Origin: Massilia sp. CFBP 13721 | GTDB taxonomy: Bacteria > Pseudomonadota > Gammaproteobacteria > Burkholderiales > Burkholderiaceae_D | Direction of reading: 5' to 3' | Assembly (NCBI RefSeq): GCF_014842025.1 | Contig: NZ_JACYUY010000027.1 | Span: 1-64,000, forward strand | DNA length: 64,000 nt | Shown: positions 8,499-16,889 of the stretch, piece by piece | How the letters are laid out: the number at the start of each line of letters is the position of its first letter | Numbering within the stretch: the stretch's first letter is position 1 | The notes under the pieces: generated by a model | What the model was told of the DNA's origin: nothing | What the model saw: the letters and a program-made list of their open reading frames with translations, nothing else | Database searches by the model: none | Program-made: the position numbers and the translations under genes

Positions 8499-9782
8499 TC
8501 ATGCCTCGACGGCGATAAATTCGAACTTTCCGTTGGGGCCGCGCGCAATCGCCGCCACCCGCTCCACCCCTACTTCCACGCCCGGTACGCGCAGCAGGAA
8601 GGCGGCAACCAAAGCGGCCTCGTGCGCGGCCGTCAACCCGGGGGTGGCGACGATGCGCAAGCGGAAACGGCCGTCGCTCCGATACAACACCTGGCCCTCG
8701 ATCAAGTGCCGGTCGTGCCCCTGGAATACGCGGTCGAGGCGGGTCACGATGCGCCCGTCCGGCAAATGGATGCTGCGTTCCTGGCGCCCGATCACCCGCG
8801 CCACGGTCGGAAACACGCGCCCGCAGGCGCACGGACGGCCGTCGCCCGGCACGACGCGGTCGCCGGTGCGGTAGCGCGCCAGCGGCATGGCCGGGTTGTT
8901 CAGCGTGGTGCCGACGAGCTCATACGTACCGTCGTCACCGGCCAGCAGCTCGACGCCGCCGTAATCGGTCAGTACGTGATAACTGCCCGCTTCGCAGGTG
9001 CCGATCGCCGCCACCCGCTCGGCCTGGCCGTACCAGTCGAACACGCGCACCCCGAAGCTGCGTTCGACCAGCGTGCGTACGCCGGGCTCCAGCGTTTCCG
9101 ACGAGGTCAGCACGCCGCGCAGCGCCAGGCCCCGATAGCGCCGCCCGTGCGCATCGAGCCAGGCGGCCAGCGCCGCCACCGACGACGGGTAGGCGTGCAG
9201 CACGACCGGATCGTAGCGTTCCAGCGCAGCGACGTAGGCGCCGATGGTCGCTTCGGACAAGTGATACGAAGACATCAGCAGCATCCGCCCCCAGCGGTCG
9301 TGGCACCAGTAGCGCCCGTCCGGCGGGCGGTCGGGGCAGACGATGTCGCCGCGGATCCAGGCGCGCCGATCGCCGGGGCGCCAGCCGATCCAGCGCAACT
9401 GGCGCTGCACGAAGCCCTCCTCGCGGATGACGGCGCCCAGGGTTTGCACCAGCGACAGCGGCGTGCCCGAGGTGCCGCTGGTGCGGATCGTGGCGCGCAA
9501 GAGCGAACCGGGCGTGCGCGGCCGCAGGAAGCGTTCCGGATGCTCGCGCAGCATGGCCTTGGTCGTGAACGCGCCGTGCGCGCCGGCCAGGCACAGCCGG
9601 GTGCCGTCCGCCGCGACGGCGACGCCCAGGCGGCGCGCGCGATCGGCGATGTACCGGTTCAAGTCTTCGGCCGAGCGTTCATGGCGCGCCAGGCGCGGGT
9701 AGACCAGCAGGCGGCCCCACAGGCCGCGCAGCAACGTGCGCGCGAACGAGCGCAGCGTGGCTTTCAGCGACCAGGTCCACAT
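8499..9782 (-). CDS. CapK/PaaK-like adenylate-forming enzyme
   Basis: 427 residues from ATG 9782, which overlaps the upstream glycosyltransferase by 19 bp. RTSGTSGTPLSLVQT (about residues 115-129) is the P-loop-like motif of the ANL superfamily. VFDWYGQAERVAAIG corresponds to the aromatic YG(x)(T/S)E motif and YRTGDRV to the A8 region. Length and composition match the phenylacetate-CoA ligase-like CapK proteins found in capsule and EPS clusters. These are thought to activate an acid for transfer or modification of sugars; no substrate has been set by this sequence. ACEAGSYH and ACGRVFPTVAR add Cys residues that might bind zinc. Confident on family, not on reaction. Confidence 0.8.
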   Translation of the reverse strand: MWTWSLKATLRSFARTLLRGLWGRLLVYPRLARHERSAEDLNRYIADRARRLGVAVAADGTRLCLAGAHGAFTTKAMLREHPERFLRPRTPGSLLRATIRTSGTSGTPLSLVQTLGAVIREEGFVQRQLRWIGWRPGDRRAWIRGDIVCPDRPPDGRYWCHDRWGRMLLMSSYHLSEATIGAYVAALERYDPVVLHAYPSSVAALAAWLDAHGRRYRGLALRGVLTSSETLEPGVRTLVERSFGVRVFDWYGQAERVAAIGTCEAGSYHVLTDYGGVELLAGDDGTYELVGTTLNNPAMPLARYRTGDRVVPGDGRPCACGRVFPTVARVIGRQERSIHLPDGRIVTRLDRVFQGHDRHLIEGQVLYRSDGRFRLRIVATPGLTAAHEAALVAAFLLRVPGVEVGVERVAAIARGPNGKFEFIAVEA

Positions 9783-10993
9783 GGCGCCAGGATGCGCTGG
9801 TAGGCATGGGCGACGCCCTGCGCCAGGATGCCGTAGGTGCGGTGCGCCGCCACCCAGGGCGGGCCGCGGGCGGCGCATTGCGCGGCCAGTGCGGGCTCGC
9901 GCAGCAGGCGCAAGGTGGCGGCGGCAAAGGCCTCGGCCTGCATCGGCACGCACAGGCCGGCGCCGCTCTCCTCGATCACCCGCTGCTGGTCGGGAATGTC
10001 GTTGGCCACGCCGGGGATGCCGAGCGCCAGGTATTCGACCAGCTTGGTCGGGGACGAGACGTCGAACAGCGTCCCGCGCGGAATCGGCGACAGGCCCACT
10101 TCGGCGCGCACCGCATAGCCGAGCGCGTCCGCCTGTTGCAGCCAGCCGGTCAGCAGCACGTGGTGAGACAGGCCGCGCGTCGCGATGGCGGTGCGCATCC
10201 AGATCATTTCATCCGTTGATGGCGCTTCGCCGGCGATCACCAGCAAGGCCTCGGGCAACTGCGTGCGCAGGCAGGCGATCACGTCGAGCAGGAAGTCCGA
10301 TCGGCGTGACTGCGCCACCCGCCCCAGGTAGAGCACGACGCGGCGTCCGGCCAGGCGCGGATCGCGGCTGGGGGTGATGGCGGCGCGGTCGAAGACGGCG
10401 GCGTCGACCCCCATCGGCACCGGCGTCATGCGCTCGAAGGCGATGCCGCGCCCGGCAAGCCAGTCGCGCATCGCGTCGCTCTGGACGAACACGTGGTCGG
10501 CGCGCGGCAGCACCAGCCGGTAAACGACTGGACGCGCAAGCGCCGCGCGCAGCGCATGCCCGAGCCAGGCCGCCCAGCGCCGCTGCCCTGCCATCGCGGC
10601 GCGGCGCGCCTCGAAGCCTTCGACGATCGGGAACGACATCCAGTAGACGAACGGAATGCGCAGCAGGCGCGCCGCGAGCAGGCCCAGCAGCGCGCTGGCG
10701 ACCTTGTCGCGCACCTGGATGCAGTCGGGGCGCTCGCGGCGCCAGGCGCGCAGCAGGCCGAGCGCATCCCAGAGCGGCGCGAGCAGGCTGGCGAAGCGGT
10801 TTTTCAGGCTGCCGACGACGTGCATGCCGCCCCCATCCCAGGGCTTGCCTCCTGCTTCCCCGCCCTGCCCCACCAGCTCGGTGAATACGCCGTGGCGCGG
10901 CATCTCGGCGCCGAACAAGGTCGCGACGTCGGCGCGCAGCGGCGGCAGCGGGTCGCGGACGATGAAGGCAATCGAAAATGAGCGGGTGCGCAT
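9764..10993 (-). CDS. Glycosyltransferase family 4
   Basis: 409 residues. The start MRTRSFSIAFIVRDPLPPLRAD is followed by an unusually Gly-rich acceptor loop. HVFVQSDAMRDWLAGRG, PVPMGVDAAVFDRA and VVLYLGRVAQSRRSDFLLD are the GT4 inter-domain and donor-domain signatures. SPTKLVEYLALGIPGVAND holds the E-x7-type donor site near residue 315. It probably adds one sugar of the repeat unit; specificity is unknown. It is the first gene after a 393 bp gap carrying a palindromic repeat, and its 3' end overlaps the CapK-like start. Confidence 0.86.
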   Translation of the reverse strand: MRTRSFSIAFIVRDPLPPLRADVATLFGAEMPRHGVFTELVGQGGEAGGKPWDGGGMHVVGSLKNRFASLLAPLWDALGLLRAWRRERPDCIQVRDKVASALLGLLAARLLRIPFVYWMSFPIVEGFEARRAAMAGQRRWAAWLGHALRAALARPVVYRLVLPRADHVFVQSDAMRDWLAGRGIAFERMTPVPMGVDAAVFDRAAITPSRDPRLAGRRVVLYLGRVAQSRRSDFLLDVIACLRTQLPEALLVIAGEAPSTDEMIWMRTAIATRGLSHHVLLTGWLQQADALGYAVRAEVGLSPIPRGTLFDVSSPTKLVEYLALGIPGVANDIPDQQRVIEESGAGLCVPMQAEAFAAATLRLLREPALAAQCAARGPPWVAAHRTYGILAQGVAHAYQRILAPCGPGR

Positions 10994-11169
10994 GGGAGCC
11001 TGTCGAGGTGTCGCGTCGATACTAGCGCAGGCCCTGTGGAATCAGGCCCGCCGCGGGGCAAGCGCGCGGGGCGCGCGATTGAGGGCGATCAAGGAGGAAT
11101 GGCTGGCTGCTGCTGGAACGCCGTTCATGTACAGAACCTTGTCGTGCAATGCGCATTTCGCGATATTTA

Positions 11170-11309
11170 GGGTAGACTCCCGAGTCCACGCGTTAGTACC
11201 TGTGCATACCCCAGCGCTCCGGGGACCCCTTCACGTATGTGCTTCGGGGCTACGCTGCGCTTTTCGAAATGCATGTGCAGTACCGCGTGGACTCGAGAGT
11301 CCACCCTAC
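11170..11309. repeat. Palindromic REP-like element (about 140 bp)
   Basis: This lies in the 393 bp gene-free stretch 10994-11386. The left arm (11170-11208) reads GGTAGACTCCCGAGTCCACG and onward. The right arm (11271-11309) is its imperfect inverse, ending GAGAGTCCACCCTAC. Each arm also contains its own small hairpin (GGACTC/GAGTCC type). The rest of the gap shows no convincing coding frame. The outer GTAG(GG)TGGAC ends are shared with the elements at 42652, 58397 and 61851. Confidence 0.7.
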
Positions 11310-11386
11310 GATTAACGAAATTCGGGCAGTGTGGCAAGTTCTAGCTGGAAAACAGCGCGGGTAGGCTTGACTGAGCGGAATGACGG

Positions 11387-12271
11387 CTACTGCTGTTCCT
11401 CCCCGGCCCCTTGCACGCTGCCCGTATCAAGGGCGCAGGCGTCGAGCAGCGCCCGCAACCCATCGCTCCTGCCACTCTCCAACTTACGGCAGAAATGCGC
11501 CCCGGAAGCGCGCACCCGCTCGACATCGGCCTCGGTCAGCACCTGCGGGTTGCGCGCGCTGCCGTCCGGCCACTGCACGTAGCGGTAGTTGCGCCCCAGT
11601 ACGCGCTGCCTGGCGGACGAGGCCATCACCAGGGTCTGGAAGAACATTTCATCGGCACACAGCACGCTGCGAAAGAAGCGCGACAATGCGGGACGGCGCG
11701 CGACCTGCTCCAGCAGCTCGGCCAGGCAGGCGCGCGACAGCGTCCACCAGGTCGAGCCGCCGTAGGGCTGCAGGCCGGCGGGAAAGCGGCGCGTGCGCCG
11801 CAGCAGGCGCAGGGTGCGGTTGGCCAGCGCCAGCACCAGCCGCAGCGGCAAGGCGCTGCCTTCGCTGTAAAAATATTCGTAGCGGTAGTTGGCCGGCCAG
11901 CCCTGCGGGCCGAGCGGCACGGTGTCGATCAGTTCGACGTCCTCCAGCGCCGCCAGGGCCTCCTTGAGCGCGGTATTCGACAGCAGCGGATAATCTTGCC
12001 CCGACAGGAACAGCATCTTGTCGAAGGCGGCTTCGCGCGCGAGCACGTGGCGCACCGAGGCCAGCGTTGCTTCCACCTGGCTGAACGTGCCCCAGCGCAC
12101 GTCGCGGCGCGGCGTGACCTGGTGCGCGCGCGCATCGACCCGGGCCGGATCGACGCGCCACTTGCGGTCGAGGTGGACGTAGAGGATGAAGTCCGGGTCG
12201 GCCAGCCGCGCCAGCAGCGCATTGAGCTGGGCGAGGTCCTTGTGCGCATGGATCAGGAACACCTGTTTCAT
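11387..12271 (-). CDS. Core-2/I-branching beta-1,6-N-acetylglucosaminyltransferase-like protein (GT14)
   Basis: 294 residues from ATG 12271, preceded by a good ribosome-binding site (GGAGGGAGCG). FLIHAHKDLAQLNALLARL, YVHLDRKW, LFLSGQDYPLLS and the later STWWTLSRACL and DEMFFQTLV stretches are the diagnostic pattern of the Branch family (PF02485). Members transfer GlcNAc or xylose to form branches; bacterial members in EPS loci are poorly characterised. It is cytoplasmic with no membrane segment. In context it probably adds a side-branch sugar. Flanked by a secreted heparinase-like gene upstream and a palindromic repeat downstream. Confidence 0.85.
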   Translation of the reverse strand: MKQVFLIHAHKDLAQLNALLARLADPDFILYVHLDRKWRVDPARVDARAHQVTPRRDVRWGTFSQVEATLASVRHVLAREAAFDKMLFLSGQDYPLLSNTALKEALAALEDVELIDTVPLGPQGWPANYRYEYFYSEGSALPLRLVLALANRTLRLLRRTRRFPAGLQPYGGSTWWTLSRACLAELLEQVARRPALSRFFRSVLCADEMFFQTLVMASSARQRVLGRNYRYVQWPDGSARNPQVLTEADVERVRASGAHFCRKLESGRSDGLRALLDACALDTGSVQGAGEEQQ

Positions 12272-12392
12272 CGCTCCCTCCTCGGCCATAAAAAACGTCC
12301 CGGCGGCACACGGGCCGCGGGGACGATTTTCATCACGCATCGGACCACCGCAGGCGCACCGACTATAACGTGGGCTGGCCGCCCGCCTGCGT

Positions 12393-14630
12393 TCAGTTCA
12401 GCGTGACACTTTGCCCCGCAACAGTGACCGTACGCACGGTGCCAGACGTACTCACCTTGACTTCCGGCCGCTTGCAGCCGACGTCGAGCAGCACCAGGAA
12501 TTCGGCGACCGACTTGCCGTCGTTCGGCAGGTAGAAGGCGCCATGGTCTTCGACCACGTTGGCCTTGGCGCCCGGACCGATCCACTGCTTGAAACTGGCG
12601 TCGCCGTTGAGCGAACGCACGCACACCGACTGGCCGTTGACGGCGATCTTCACCGCGCCCGGGCTTTCCACCGTCATCGCCACCGGGGCGTGCAGGTTGA
12701 ATTCATAGGTGTGCGGCACGGTCGCCGACAGGCGGTCGCGCACCAGGATCGCGTTGCTGGCGTTACGCAGGTGCCAGACCTGGCGCTTGGCCATCGTCAG
12801 CTGGCCACCGTAGGCGGCGGTGGCGTCGCCTACGGCGAAGTCGTAGCTCGGCTGGGCGGCGAAGCCGATGATCTTGCCGTTGCGCTGCAGCTGTTCGCGG
12901 TAGCCGTTCACCAGCTGGCCCTTGCCGCCATCAAAGGTGATCGAATTCTGCGAGCGGGTCTGGTGGTACCAGTCGGTCCAGTAGGGCGAACCGTACCAGT
13001 CGTACCAGCCGGCTTTCACCAGCAGCGGCTGCCCCGCCACCGACAGCAGCAGGCCGTTCTGGTCGCCGTGGCTGTGGTTGAACGAACCGTAGGGGCTCGA
13101 CTTGAAGAACAGCGAGCTGCGCGCACTGGTGCCGATGTCGCTATGCATCGCGACCCAGCCGATGCTCGGGTAATACGCGCTGTTCGACGGCGGCGCCAGG
13201 GTCTTGGTATCGGCCACCGGCATCGGGTACGGCGCCTGCAGCAGCGACAGCGTGTCTTCGGTGCCGCCCAGTTTCGAGACGTACCAGGCCGCGCGCGGCG
13301 ACACCATGCGCGAACCGAAGGCGTGGAACACGCGGGTGTCGGGTTTCGTTTCCGAGCCGTCGCCAAAGGCGTGGATCTTCGAGCCCGGCGGCGTGAACTG
13401 GGTGGCGAAGTCGAGGAAGCCGAGCGCCCACGGCTTGGCGTAGAAATTCACGCCGGTCGCCTGGGTCAGCGGGTCCCACAGCTGCACCAGGTAGCCGGCT
13501 GCGTATTCGGCGTAGGCGGTACCGTTGGCGAAGCCGCCTTCCGGGCCGGCCCAGGGCGACGGCGCATTGGCGTAGGCGCGGAACGAGAAGTCGAACCACT
13601 TCTGCGCTTCCGGGATGTCGCCCAGCGACAGCGAGGAAATCAGCACCAGGAACACCAGGCTCGTATTGCCGTGCGAATCGAACGGGTATTGGTCGAGGCG
13701 GCCATTGTCGCCAGCCAGGTTGCGGTAGATTTCCTCGGTACGCACGCGCACCGTTTCCAGCCAGCGCGCCTTGCGCGGGCCGTCGAGGTCGCCGGCGAGC
13801 GAGTCGACCGCCTTGATCAGCGACACCGAGATCTGGCGCGTCGCCTGGTCCTGGTTGGCATAGCTGGTCGGGCCTTTCGGGTCGAGGCTGGCCAGCTGGT
13901 CGCCCTTGCGCAGCGCTTCGTTCAGGAACAGCGGATCGCGCTTCATGCGCCACATCGCCGCGGCCGCTTCGAGCTGGCGGCTCGCTTCGTTGATGCGCTG
14001 GCGGATGTCGGTCTGCTGCGAGGCCATGGCGGCCGTCAGCGGCGTGGCGATCGTGATCGGCCAGCGCGCGTCGTTCAGGACCGGCAAGGCATTGATCTGC
14101 AGCTTGATCTCGTTGGTCATGCGGCTGACGTAGGGATCGAGCTCGGCCTTCTTGCCCGCGCTCCAGGTCGAATACAGGGTGAACGACGGCGGCAAGGCGC
14201 GCGGCCTGGCCTTGCCCGCGATGCGCGCGCGCAGCGTGGCGTTGTCCGGCACTTCGAACACGGTCGAGCGCGCCGTCAGCGCGAAGCTGCGCGGCGTCGA
14301 CCAGTCGCCGCCGCCGCTGGGACGCACGCGCCAGGTGTAATTACCGAGCGGCAGCGCCTTGGCCGGCAGATACCAGTTGCGGTCGACGACGGCGACGGTC
14401 GGCGCGCCGCCGGCGGGAGTAATTTCGATGTCATACGCAGCCGGCCCGGCCGGATGGCGCGCCCAGGTGAAGCCTGGCGGATTCTGCGCCTGGACGGCGC
14501 CGCCCGCCGGACCCGGCTGGACGATCAGCGGATCGGTCGCCTGGGCCCAGTCCGCGTGCGCATTCAGGGACAGCGCACACAGCGATGCCAGGGCAAGGGC
14601 CTGGACCAGGCCCCGAAGTTGGGATTTCAT
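12393..14630 (-). CDS. Secreted heparinase II/III-like (DUF4962-type) polysaccharide-degrading enzyme
   Basis: 745 residues from ATG 14630. A Sec signal peptide is clear: MKSQLRGLVQ, a hydrophobic core LALASLCALSLNAHA, then cleavage before DWAQ. Residues about 30-110 look like a beta-sandwich (FTWARHPAGPAAYDIEITP, WRVRPSGGGDWS). About 120-430 is helical and corresponds to the DUF4962/heparinase alpha-toroid (YPFDSHGNTSLVFLVL). About 470-745 is the heparinase C-terminal domain, with FNHSHGDQNGLLLSVAGQPL and an H-x-GDQN core like lyases of this fold. A periplasmic or extracellular lyase acting on the cognate EPS is the simplest reading. It is the second heparinase-like gene in the locus. Confidence 0.82.
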   Translation of the reverse strand: MKSQLRGLVQALALASLCALSLNAHADWAQATDPLIVQPGPAGGAVQAQNPPGFTWARHPAGPAAYDIEITPAGGAPTVAVVDRNWYLPAKALPLGNYTWRVRPSGGGDWSTPRSFALTARSTVFEVPDNATLRARIAGKARPRALPPSFTLYSTWSAGKKAELDPYVSRMTNEIKLQINALPVLNDARWPITIATPLTAAMASQQTDIRQRINEASRQLEAAAAMWRMKRDPLFLNEALRKGDQLASLDPKGPTSYANQDQATRQISVSLIKAVDSLAGDLDGPRKARWLETVRVRTEEIYRNLAGDNGRLDQYPFDSHGNTSLVFLVLISSLSLGDIPEAQKWFDFSFRAYANAPSPWAGPEGGFANGTAYAEYAAGYLVQLWDPLTQATGVNFYAKPWALGFLDFATQFTPPGSKIHAFGDGSETKPDTRVFHAFGSRMVSPRAAWYVSKLGGTEDTLSLLQAPYPMPVADTKTLAPPSNSAYYPSIGWVAMHSDIGTSARSSLFFKSSPYGSFNHSHGDQNGLLLSVAGQPLLVKAGWYDWYGSPYWTDWYHQTRSQNSITFDGGKGQLVNGYREQLQRNGKIIGFAAQPSYDFAVGDATAAYGGQLTMAKRQVWHLRNASNAILVRDRLSATVPHTYEFNLHAPVAMTVESPGAVKIAVNGQSVCVRSLNGDASFKQWIGPGAKANVVEDHGAFYLPNDGKSVAEFLVLLDVGCKRPEVKVSTSGTVRTVTVAGQSVTLN

Positions 14631-14925
14631 GAATGATGCTCCGAGAACGATGGATGAGTGCGGCGGACCGGCCAGCGCCGTATGCTGGCCTTCCGCAGAC
14701 TGCCGAGAACGGCGTCTGGTGCACAACTTCTGCAGAGCCCGCCGCACGAACGAAATGATGTTACCGCAGTAAGAAATTGAACAACGGCAACTTTTTTCGC
14801 GAACTCATCCTTTTTTCACTTGCATCACGGAAATCTGACCTCAGAGCAACACAGTTGTTTGCCCTGAATTTCACACTATTAACTGCTGTGTTTTGTTCAC
14901 AAAGACAAAGCGCCAACACGCCTTG
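14631..14925. other. A/T-rich intergenic stretch, probable internal promoter region
   Basis: 295 bp between the GT2 gene and the secreted heparinase-like gene, with both neighbours on the minus strand. The part 14763-14900 is markedly A/T-rich within a very G/C-rich locus and carries several TTGTG/TTAATA-like hexamers on the minus strand. No reading frame is convincing. It probably holds the promoter for the second half of the EPS locus, but I cannot define it exactly. Confidence 0.4.
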
Positions 14926-15690
14926 TCAGCCGGGAATCACGCTTGCCCGGCGCACGCCGTGCATGCGTTTCAGGTAACGCATGCAATACACCGCGAAGGC
15001 CAGCGGCGCCCGGTGCGCATGGCGCTTGCGCACCCGAAATTCTTCTTCGCGCGCGCGCAACTTGTTGCGCGTCGAGATGCTGCCGGCATGTTCGCGGAAT
15101 ACGGCCAGGGTTGCGTCGAGCTGGACCGGCGGCGTGGCGGCGGCCAGGCGCAGCCAGAGGTCGATGTCCATCGCGTAGCGCAGGCGCGGATCGAAGCCGC
15201 CGACGCGCCCGAACCATTCGCGCCGCACGAACACGGCTGGATGGGGGATCGCCGCCTCCCCCGCCGCGTAGGCCGCGTAGCTGAAGGGTCGCTGCGGGTA
15301 GGGTGGCAGCAGGCGCCCCTCCCTGAGCACCTGGATCTTGCCGACCACCCAGGCGGCAGCGCTGGCGTCGAACGTCTGCGCCACCTGCGCCAGCACGTCC
15401 GGATTGGCGTAATAATCGTCCGCGTGCAGGTGGGCGACGATGTCGCCGCGCGCGGCTTCGATGCCGCGGTTCATGGCGCGGCTGATGCCGCCGCCGACGT
15501 CGTGCAGGATGCGCTTGTCGGCGTCATAGGCGGCGAGCATGTCGAGCGTGCCGTCGCGCGAGCCGCCGTCGACGAAGATATGCTCGAAGTCGCGCCAGGT
15601 CTGGCCCTGCAGCGAGGCTAGCGTGTCGCCCAGGGTGGCGGCGCTGTTCCAGGTGCAGGTGACGATTGAAAATCGCGGTTCATTCTTCAT
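14926..15690 (-). CDS. Glycosyltransferase family 2
   Basis: 254 residues from ATG 15690. The start overlaps the upstream GT4 stop by 11 bp. MKNEPRFSIVTCTWNSAATL begins a GT-A fold. IFVDGGSRDGTLD is the nucleotide-binding loop, HLHADDYY the DxD-like metal site (about residues 88-93) and YAMDIDLWLRLA the acceptor-side ED/D-loop. No membrane segment is visible. It resembles WcaA/colanic-acid-type family 2 transferases. Donor sugar unknown. It ends before the A/T-rich gap at 14631-14925. Confidence 0.88.
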   Translation of the reverse strand: MKNEPRFSIVTCTWNSAATLGDTLASLQGQTWRDFEHIFVDGGSRDGTLDMLAAYDADKRILHDVGGGISRAMNRGIEAARGDIVAHLHADDYYANPDVLAQVAQTFDASAAAWVVGKIQVLREGRLLPPYPQRPFSYAAYAAGEAAIPHPAVFVRREWFGRVGGFDPRLRYAMDIDLWLRLAAATPPVQLDATLAVFREHAGSISTRNKLRAREEEFRVRKRHAHRAPLAFAVYCMRYLKRMHGVRRASVIPG

Positions 15691-16888
15691 ACAGGTCCAC
15701 CAGGCGGTCGAGGATGAGGGCGGCGTCAGCACCGAAACGGATACCGGGCTGCTGCTGCGGCGGGGCTTGGTCCAGCGTCGTACGCAGGCGCTCGACCAGC
15801 TCCGGCATGCTGTCGGCCAGGCGCAACTGCCCCGGGTAGTGTTGATAACTGGCCAGTTCCGGCGTGCCGCCGCGTGCCAGCGCCAGCACCGGTTTGCCCA
15901 GCGCCAGCGCTTCGAGCACGGTGGTGCTACACGCCTCCTCGCAGGTCGAGGGCACCACGCAGGCATGGCTGCGCGCCGCCAGCGCGAGCGCCGCCGGATA
16001 GGGTTGCCAGCCGAGAAAGCGCACGGCCGGCCCGCCGTGGCGCGCTTCGAGGGGCGCGCGTTCGGGGCCGTCGCCGGCGATGCTGATGCGCGCGTGGGGC
16101 GGCAGGCGCCCACTGGTCGCGGCCAGGAATTCGCCGAAGCCCTTGCCCGCATCGACCCGCCCGACCAGCGCCACCTCCCCTGCCCGCGGCGACGGCGCAG
16201 CGGCGGCGGCCCGGCGCAGCATGGCGTAGTCGACGAAGTTCGGGATCACGCGGCAGCGCCGCAAGTCGGCGCCCGGCACCGCGCGCAGGAACTGGCGGCG
16301 CAGGAAATCCGACACGAACACGGTCTTGCGCGCGGCAAAGGCGCGCGCGCTGGCCTGGCGGTAGCCGTCCACGGCCAGCCCGGTGACCGCGCGCCGCACG
16401 GCGCCGGCGTCACGCCGGATGCAGGCTGAACAATCGCGCGGATTGCGCGTCGTGCACGCCGCGCCATCGCGAAAGCGCAGGTGCACCAGGCATTCGCTGC
16501 CCTGGTCGTGGCGGGTCTGCACGAAATTGACCTGCGGGTCGACGTACAGGCCGACCGCCGGCAAGTGGCCGTGGTAATGCACGGCGTCGAAGCCGGCGGC
16601 ATGGCGGTTGATGGCGGCGGCGATCCGGCGCGCGATAAACGGCCGTTTCAGGGGATTGAACACACCCAGCTGCTTTTCCTTCCAGCCCTGGTGGCCATAA
16701 GCGAAGCCGGGTTCGAAGCGGCCGCGAAAGCCGATTTGCGCCGCGCCGTCGGGACCGCAATCGCTGCGCCCGAGAATGCAGGCGCCGTGGCCGCGCGCCA
16801 GCAGCGCATTGCCGAGCGTGACCACATGCTTGCCCAGGCCACCGACCTGGATGCCCGGCAAGTCTTCGGAAACGAGCAGGATGCGCAC
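15680..16888 (-). CDS. Glycosyltransferase family 4
   Basis: 402 residues starting MRILLVSEDLPGIQVGGLGK, the GT4/starch-synthase-like acceptor loop. VIPNFVDYAML, EVALVGRVDAGKGFGEFLAA and CEEACSTTVLEALALGKPVL (with the E-x7-E donor site near residue 320) define the C-terminal domain. A Cys-rich insertion around residues 130-160 (CLVHLRFRDGAACTTRNPRD, then CSACIRR) is unusual but known in some GT4 proteins, where it may bind a metal. The gene begins 1 bp after the flippase stop and overlaps the GT2 start, so these are tightly coupled. Confidence 0.88.
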   Translation of the reverse strand: MRILLVSEDLPGIQVGGLGKHVVTLGNALLARGHGACILGRSDCGPDGAAQIGFRGRFEPGFAYGHQGWKEKQLGVFNPLKRPFIARRIAAAINRHAAGFDAVHYHGHLPAVGLYVDPQVNFVQTRHDQGSECLVHLRFRDGAACTTRNPRDCSACIRRDAGAVRRAVTGLAVDGYRQASARAFAARKTVFVSDFLRRQFLRAVPGADLRRCRVIPNFVDYAMLRRAAAAAPSPRAGEVALVGRVDAGKGFGEFLAATSGRLPPHARISIAGDGPERAPLEARHGGPAVRFLGWQPYPAALALAARSHACVVPSTCEEACSTTVLEALALGKPVLALARGGTPELASYQHYPGQLRLADSMPELVERLRTTLDQAPPQQQPGIRFGADAALILDRLVDLYEE

Positions 16889-16889
16889 A

